14,258 nt of DNA from Setaria digitata (Eukaryota; Nematoda; Chromadorea; Rhabditida; Setariidae), in contig RCAB01000885.1 in NCBI GenBank assembly GCA_003640385.1, forward strand, positions 1-14,258, written 5' to 3'. Both the position numbers and the translations under genes were made by a program. The notes beneath the pieces were generated by a model that was not told where the DNA came from, searched no databases, and saw nothing but the letters and a program-made list of their open reading frames with translations. Position 1 is the stretch's first letter, and each line of letters opens with the position of its first letter. Shown here piece by piece: positions 8,153-14,258 of the stretch.

Positions 8153-9285
8153 CATATTGGGTTAATTTATCATTCATTTTTGGAAATTGAAATGAGAAAC
8201 ATTTCTTGATGGTAGATGGGTATTATTTGATACAGCAAAATTCTCATCTCAATGATTTATCATCATTCATAATTGATTAAACAAATTTGTAATTTTTAAT
8301 GTTTTTTCTTTTTTTGATTTCTAACTTCAAATGCTTGCTATAGCTTGTTTAATAGTGCTTGCTAATCATATAACATCAAGTAATTGGCTCAAAATTGTTT
8401 TGTCTAAAAAAAAAAAAAAAAAAAAATGATCGACAAATTTGAGTGATAGATTGATAATCAGCATGTCATATTTTCCTCTATCTAAATATCAGTTAACAAA
8501 TTGCTCCTGCCTTTTGAATTCATTAAATTGAATTTCCAACCTGTGACTGGAGGGAGAGACTAATCTTCTGTAGTACGATAAATAATTATATTCTTTTTTT
8601 TTTTTTTTTGTTTGAATTTAATTTAATCTTCTAAGACAACTGGAAATCATCATTAAATCATCAATTAATCAAGTGTAATCATGATAACAATGTGATAAGG
8701 CATATACATTTGTATTTAAACTATATATATATACAAGGTTAAACTTTTACACAAGCAGTATTGAAATTAGATCATTTTTTTGGAGTTTTTTTTTTTTTTT
8801 TTAATCTAAACTCCCATAAATCGTTAAGTTTTGCTAAAAATTGTCCTCACATAATATTCATGTTTAATTATTTTATTTGATTCGTAATATTTCTTCCTTT
8901 TTTTTTTTTCCACCTAATGATCATTTTTCTTTTTTTTTTCTCTCTACATTAATATTTGTCTACCACTGTAGTCATGTAATCATACTCTTTTTTTTTTAAT
9001 ATATATTTATCCATGTGATTTTTACAGTATATCCTATAAATGTGGTGCTGATTTGTTCTATCCACTTCTAATTACATTAATAATTCAAGCAATATAATTA
9101 CTAATTAATTGCATTAATAATTAAACAAACAAAAATTGACATTATCTTAAAGAAGATGTATGAAAAAGCAAAAAAGAAAAAAAAAATTAGGGAAATAATT
9201 TTATTTTTTGAATAATGTAATAAATATTACTGGGAGAAAAAGAGACCACGGTCAGTATTGCTTGTATTTAAGGGATAGGGAGAAC

Positions 9286-9310
9286 GAGAGAGAGAGAGAG
9301 AGAGAGAGAG
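9286..9310. repeat. GA dinucleotide repeat
   Basis: About twelve GA units followed by GGGAGGAAG. It is one of several GA/AG runs in the window; others are at 395-408, 470-498 and about 11376-11391. Confidence 0.9.
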
Positions 9311-9860
9311 GGAGGAAGCTAGCAGTAATTAATTAACAGTAGAAGTATTCAGTAGCAGGTGATGATTGTGGTACTAACGAGTGATCATAATAGCAATAAC
9401 TTCTATTATAATGACTTTTAATAATTTGTTACTATAATTTTTAATTGATGATAATATATTATGCGGCTGTAACACAGGTTTAAATGCTTGTTGCTGTGAT
9501 TCGAAATTGATAAAATGACAAAATAGAGAAGTATTGAAAATCAACTACTGCTTTTTTTTTTTTTTTTTTCCTTTCCTTTCTCAATTAGTAAAAGTTTATG
9601 TAATCATTTTAGTTTGATGAAAGAAAAAAAAAAGACCATAATTTCATTTTGAAATGAGTAATAAATTATCTGTTTCGTCGTGTCTTGTCAATTTACATTT
9701 CTCTCATTTGTTCATCACTTTTCTCTGTCTTCGAAACATATCAGTTATCTTTTTTTTTTTTTGTTTTCATTTTAAAAAATTATTTCATTGAACTTTTCCG
9801 GAAGATAAAACCGGCTACTGCACATTGAAATCTGAAGAGTTTGAAAAAAAAAAAAAAGAA

Positions 9861-10407
9861 ATGTTAAGTTATAACTGTTAATCTTTTTAATCAGAAATGA
9901 TAATAGTAATAATTTCATCACAATAAGAGTATTAAGCTTTCTAAAAAAAAAAAAAAAAAAGGAAACTATGTTCTCGCCGTAGAAATATTAGCGTGATAAT
10001 TTCATACTGAATGATGAATTTTAGCGATGAAATAAAATACAGCTAATAAAGATTCGTATTAATGTAGGGATCTGATATGCTAATCTCATTTTATTTATCA
10101 TTTTAAATCAGTTGTTCTCAAGAAGTATACTAAATTAAAGTTCAGAAATTTTTGATAAATTTTAAGCCACAATTGTTAATCTTTTCAAGAACAGTAGCAA
10201 CAAATGATTATATCACTATAATAGTTTTAATCCTTCTAAAAATCAATTATCATAATTTTGAATTCCTATTGGAATCGTACTATTACAATGATAATTTGAG
10301 TCCACCTAAAAACTTATCATCAATGGGTTTGGAAAAAGTGATTTTAAATCCTATCGGAACCGTATCATTTACAGTGATAATTTTCATCTTCTTAAAAAAA
10401 AACTTAT
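9861..10407. repeat. Diverged dispersed/tandem repeat family in the BED intron
   Basis: The two clearest copies are 10257-10317 and 10342-10407, about 85 bp apart. Both read CCTAT(T/C)GGAA(T/C)CGTA, then ACA(A/G)TGATAATTT, then a CCTAAAAA or TCTTAAAAA end and ACTTAT. A second pair, starting near 9861 and 10157, shares TTAAG, AA(C/T)TGTTAATCTTTT and an AT-rich tail ending in TTCTAAAAA. A plus-strand open frame across 10152-10532 starts at TTG and reads into poly(A); I take it as chance. Confidence 0.55.
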
Positions 10408-10466
10408 TGAAATGTATCAGTGTATTGAAAATGAAAGATATGAAATACTTTGAAAGTTTTACTGAT

Positions 10467-10493
10467 AAAAAAAAAAAAAAAAAAAAAAAAAAA
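10467..10493. repeat. Poly(A) tract of 27, the longest homopolymer in the window
   Basis: 27 consecutive As. Comparable tracts are at 1588-1610 (23), 4320-4340 (21), 8406-8426 (21) and 13781-13803 (23), with 20 Ts at 12342-12361. No reverse transcriptase or LINE/SINE body is visible next to any of them. Confidence 0.9.
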
Positions 10494-10646
10494 GTGCTCT
10501 CAGGAAATTATATTTTACGCAACAATTCATAATTTTCCATTTTGTATAGAAATAGTTACAAAATCATTTTGTTGATCGTTTAGCTTCCCGGATGGTTATG
10601 TTTTTTATTTTCAGTCAGTTTTCGGGATGATGATAACAAACATTGT

Positions 10647-10814
10647 CATTGTCAGTGATAACTGTAGTGACATTGTCAGTGATAACTGTAGTGACATTGT
10701 CACTGATAACTGTAGTAACATTGTCAGTGATAACTGTAGTGACATTGTCAGTGATAACTGTAGTGACATTGTCACTTATAACTATATTGACAATGTTAAT
10801 GATAATGATGTTAA
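10647..10814. repeat. 24-bp minisatellite, seven copies, each carrying a GATA motif
   Basis: Copies start at 10647, 10671, 10695, 10719, 10743, 10767 and 10791. Each begins CATTGTCAG or a variant, continues TGATAA and ends CTGTAGTGA or a variant. Copies 1, 2, 4 and 5 are near identical, copy 3 has two changes, and copies 6 and 7 are more decayed. TGATAA is intact in six of seven (lost in copy 6), and another lies at 10631-10636. Since 24 is a multiple of 3, long open frames run through it and read as an eight-residue repeat (DNCSDIVS); I do not regard these as genes. Confidence 0.9.
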
Positions 10815-11515
10815 TATTTCGTGTATACCATGCATGGGTATGGTGCGAAAAAAAAAAAAAAAAAAATTCCGTTGCTTTTTGAATTTATTTAATTTGAATA
10901 AATGTATTTGTTACATATGTGTTGTATCTGTGATAACTATACTCTTTCATTAAGATCAAATTTGCAAAGATTAATTTGTTTACTGCTCAAATTAGCGCTA
11001 TTGTTACATGTTTATTTTTTTGAAATTGAATTTTCATTAGAACAATTATTGGAAATGGCATAATTATCGTATTTGTTGAGTATTTTATTAAAAAATCAGT
11101 TCCTGTTCATGAAATAAATAAACATATGTGCTCATTATGCATCATTGCTACTATCTCATTTTTCTTAATCATCTTAGTTTAATCTTTCTTTGTTATTTTT
11201 CATTTTCGCTAGAATAACGAAAAAGAAATCTTGACAAATTTTTGGATTTGAAAAATGAATACATAAAAAAAAAAAATTTAAACATTATTTATGAAAATTG
11301 GAAGCTTGAAAAAAAAAAAATAAAATAAAATTTAGATCTGAAGAGCGGAAAAAGGAGTAGAAAAAAAAAAAAAAAAGAGAGAGAGAGAGAGGGAATATTA
11401 AAATTTTAGTTATTCGCATTTTAATGCTGACATTGGAAAAAAAAAAAAGTGGAAATAAAATTTACATTGTTGAAATTTAAAAATAACTACTAAAAATAAA
11501 AATTTAATAATTTAC

Positions 11516-11606
11516 CTGATTTTTTTAAATCTTGAAAAAAGCTCCAAACCGGATGCGATTTCTTTCGGCCCACATTCTTCATCCATGAATTTGGCATATT
11601 TTGCAT
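11516..11606 (-). CDS. BED-type zinc finger protein, exon 1 (start of gene)
   Basis: The minus strand gives ATG at 11606-11604, 30 codons and one extra base, then donor GTAAAT (11515-11510). The protein starts MQNMPNSW; residues 14-27 contain RKKSHPVWSFFQDL, the typical N-terminal half of a BED finger (basic residues, then VWxxF). Joining it to exon 2 restores a Glu codon at the junction and completes the domain. I chose this ATG because an in-frame TAA lies four codons upstream (11618-11616) and no strong acceptor falls between them; a second Met at residue 4 could also serve. With only 16 or so residues before the domain, the finger sits at the very N-terminus. An upstream exon using the weak AAAAG just before the ATG cannot be excluded. 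Confidence 0.78.
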
Positions 11607-11611
11607 CCCTT

Positions 11612-11644
11612 TTAATTAGTAAAATTATCATCGAAAATTTCCAT
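11612..11644 (-). promoter_or_regulatory. Short upstream ORF before the BED gene start
   Basis: On the minus strand an ATG at 11644-11642 opens a ten-residue frame (MEIFDDNFTN) that stops at TAA 11614-11612, five bases before the BED ATG and in a different frame. If transcription starts upstream of 11644, this ORF could lower translation of the BED protein. The transcript start is not visible, so its use is inference. Confidence 0.3.
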
Positions 11645-11649
11645 ACAAA

Positions 11650-13780
11650 CCGTTTAAACCAATAATTAATCGTTTCGAGTATTTTTTGTTACTTTTTTTT
11701 TTTCCCCCATGATTCATTCATTCATTTGAATTAAACAAAAGGCAGAATGGAAAAAGAAACAATCCAACACCAATTATGAAGTTTAAACTGTTTCGTAGAC
11801 TATTTAAATAATTAAAATTTATTGTGTTTAATAAGGGTGAAAATTTGATAATGATGAGGAGCATAAAATGATGTGAGATGTATGCCAAGTAATTTAAATT
11901 TTAAAAATTACTCTAAAATTCATCATTTTATTAGCTTCTTTAAGCTGTAATTTGATAAATTATTAATATAAAATTATGAAAATAAAAAGTATTTTTTTCT
12001 TACTTTAATGGTAGTTTTTGATGAATAATGATAATTTCTTGTTGTAAAAAATTTTCAATTTTGGATTATATTTTCCATATTCGTATTTGTTTGTACTGAT
12101 TAAACTGACAAATGTTTAAATGATTGGAAAGTAATTTGTGTTAGGGTAATTTCTGTGATAAATGGAAAAAAAAAAAAGAAAAAAGCAGTGAAAGATATAA
12201 AGTTATAAGTAATTTTAAACTTGATCAATCAAAAATATGAAGTTATTGAGGCAGAGAATTTTTTTGTATCGCCCTCATTATCATTTATCATCTTATTTAG
12301 GTAGAGATTGAGGTGCCATTTCATATGGACTTTGAAATCAGTTTTTTTTTTTTTTTTTTTTGCAATTAATTATGCTCTAAAACTAATTCATTGCAGCCCC
12401 AAAAAGTATTTTGTTATTGGATTTTTCGTAAAAAGAAATGCAAAAAAAAAGAACACTCGAACAATCAATGGTAAAATGAAATTTAATTAATTGAATTCTT
12501 CGAACATAGCTGAAATAAAGTAGGCTTTCTTTCATCCACTAATTCTTTTTGGCTTGCAAAAATCATCCAGAAATTATTCAAATTTTGACTTTTTCAATTT
12601 TTTATTTATTTATTTATTTTTTTTTTTTTAAAGGATTATTCAAATTTAAGATTAAATTATGTGAAACGAAGAGGGAAAAAATTGTTTCAAAGTAAATGTA
12701 TCTAAAAATGAAACGGAATATCCCCTATAGGATTAGAAATTTTACGGTAATAATACGCCATTTCGTGGTTTAAATTAAATTTTACCGAAATTATTAAACA
12801 GACGATAAAATCTACAAATTATTATTAAATCAAATAAATTCTTGATTGATGAAATTGATGAAAGGTAGCGGTGATATGAATGCAACATTTTATTCATATT
12901 AATAGCTGAAAGGTTTTTAAATTATACAGTTTAATTAAATTAAAAATATCAGTGATGATAATCGATAATTTTTACACTACCAGTGATAATATTTAGGAGT
13001 AAATATCTGTAAAATCATATTGACAATGCATACCTTTCCTTCCTTTTTTTTTCCTGTAATTTTGAAAGTTATAGGAATATATTCAAAAAAAAAAGAAATA
13101 CAAATTCAAATATTTCATAGTAATTTTCAAAAAGAAAAGGTCAAAAAAGGAAAAAAAAAAAATGAAACATTAAATGAGTGGTTTTTTTTTTTTCCCATCA
13201 ATTTATATTAGAAAAGTAAGAAATTATAAAATGAATTAAAAAAAAAAAAGAAATAAAAAAGAAAACTGAAGTGAATTTAGATGCTTATGAAGAGTTTATC
13301 TAATTTTTATCAAAAGGTATTTGTTTTAAGTTAAGCTGTGAAAATTTTTCGTTTTTTTCTTTCAAACAGTAACTAATTTTTCGCATTGATTATAATTATC
13401 ATATCAAAATATGATCATACTTATGTTATTGGAATGTGAAAAGAAAACAAAAAAAAAAAAAAAGACCTGACCATCAAAATATGTGGTTTTATTTACGATT
13501 AGAATGTGAAGTGATAATAATAACTGATTATAGCTTTGATATTATTAGAAAATGTACTGAAATTTAATTATTTTATTTCCTATCAAATAGACAGAATTGG
13601 AATATGCATAATAAAGTTATAGTAAATGATTGGTATAACAGAAAGAAAAAAAAAATTTTGTAACTTAAAGGAAAATTTGTGAAAATTTTTTCCAACTAAA
13701 GAAACGTAAAGTTAATGACGGGAGAAGAAAAGAAGAACGAAATATGGGTCAATTTAGAATAATTTGGTCACAGAAAAAGG

Positions 13781-13812
<32 letters not shown>

Positions 13813-14258
13813 AGAAATAGGTGACAGTAATTATAGCGGTAATTTAGCTGAAGTTGATTTTATTTTTGCAAAATTTAAATTCATAATTTTAAATTAAAGG
13901 TTTCAATTTTTATTCACCCATTTTGTTTTATTTTCACTTTTTCTCTCATTGTAGAAATACATGTCGACATTTTAGTTGTTTTTAAAAAGTTGAAATTAAA
14001 AAATGATAAAATTAGAGGTTCACGGGAGAGAGTGATTTACACATGATAATGTTACTTTTAAGCATTTTACTTTAATGCAATTCTCATTTCTCATCATAAA
14101 ATAGTTTCAAAGGAATGAGAATTTCCCTTGGAATTCTTGGAAACTCGAGACATAATGGAGTCTAAAAAAAATTACTGAAATTTGGTGAAAGTTTATTTTA
14201 GTTTTCAATTGCTAATGATCGAATTTATTTCGGGAATGAAAGAAAGGGAAAAAAAAAA
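11650..14258. other. AT-rich region upstream of the BED gene
   Basis: No supported gene. Many A and T runs occur (20 Ts at 12342-12361, 23 As at 13781-13803). Open frames at 12308-12490 and 13020-13211 read through homopolymers and look like chance. One exon-like spot lies on the minus strand at 14071-14161 and is described under findings. Promoter elements cannot be told from background in such AT-rich sequence. Confidence 0.5.

Larger units (their letters stand above)
7825..11515 (-). other. Long intron of the BED finger gene (3691 bp)
   Basis: It runs from donor GTAAAT beside exon 1 to acceptor TTGCAG beside exon 2. Exon 1 ends one base into a codon and exon 2 supplies the other two, so the joined frame is unbroken and the BED domain is completed across the junction. 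I see no extra exon inside. Contents: poly(T) 8056-8080, a CAA repeat, a GA repeat 9286-9310, a diverged repeat family near 9861-10407, a 24-bp minisatellite, many A runs, and an AG run near 11376-11391. Confidence 0.8.

Noticed and set aside
10152..10532. 126-codon plus-strand open frame in the BED intron
   Set aside because: It starts at TTG, lies in a diverged repeat family and reads into 27 As giving poly-Lys; no domain or splice context supports it.
10627..10953. 108-codon plus-strand frame with DNCSDIVS repeats, plus an overlapping frame in another phase
   Set aside because: The repeat unit is 24 bp, so frames stay open without selection; two frames are open at once and both end in homopolymer readthrough.
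13940..14045. Plus-strand acceptor-like ATTGTAG followed by 29 open codons
   Set aside because: Only one frame is open, it is K/I-rich, and no partner exon or donor is visible.
1..14258. CRISPR array, tRNA, rRNA, transposase or reverse transcriptase
   Set aside because: The 24-bp array has no spacers, no tRNA B-box with matching arms was seen, and no frame shows transposase or polymerase motifs. The BED finger occurs in hAT transposases, but it is split by a long intron here and no hAT catalytic part is visible.

Overview
The window is AT-rich eukaryotic DNA, roughly a quarter to a third G+C by eye, crowded with long poly(A)/poly(T) tracts, AG and trinucleotide microsatellites. It has no dense gene content and no rRNA, tRNA, CRISPR or transposase gene that I can recognise. 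The splice signals I see (GTAAGT and GTAAAT donors, TTGCAG and TTTTAG acceptors, one acceptor lying 12 bases before an ATG) and the composition fit a nematode, perhaps a filarial one. That assignment is inference from style, not from a diagnostic gene.

The best supported gene lies on the minus strand and is absent from a plain open-reading-frame scan because its exons are short. Exon 1 (11606 down to 11516) and exon 2 (7824 down to 7685) have consensus splice signals at the junction between them, join in phase across a 3.69 kb intron, and together encode one BED-type zinc finger. The VW..FF start of the domain is in exon 1 and the Cys2-His2 zinc ligands are in exon 2. The end of this protein was not located with confidence; three in-phase candidates are listed under findings. 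A second minus-strand coding exon runs off the left edge (255 to 1). It has a likely trans-splice or cis-splice acceptor just upstream of its ATG and encodes a low-complexity D/A/T/V/G/N stretch written in 59 consecutive codons ending in T.

Region by region: 1-270 is the left-edge exon; 348-508 is a 44-bp exact duplication on either side of a single N, very probably an assembly join; 526-5870 is AT-rich non-coding DNA with a degenerate 46-bp tandem repeat, an ATT tract and a G-quadruplex motif; 5925-7330 is a sharply GC-richer island with purine and pyrimidine tracts, CA repeats and exon-like open frames on both strands; 7685-7824 is BED exon 2; 7825-11515 is the BED intron, holding a diverged repeat family and a 24-bp minisatellite that repeats a GATA-factor motif; 11516-11606 is BED exon 1 with an upstream ORF; 11650-14258 is AT-rich upstream sequence with one exon-like spot near the right end.

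I see no multi-gene system. The most useful results are the split BED exons, the left-edge exon, the GATA-motif array and the probable assembly fault at the N.
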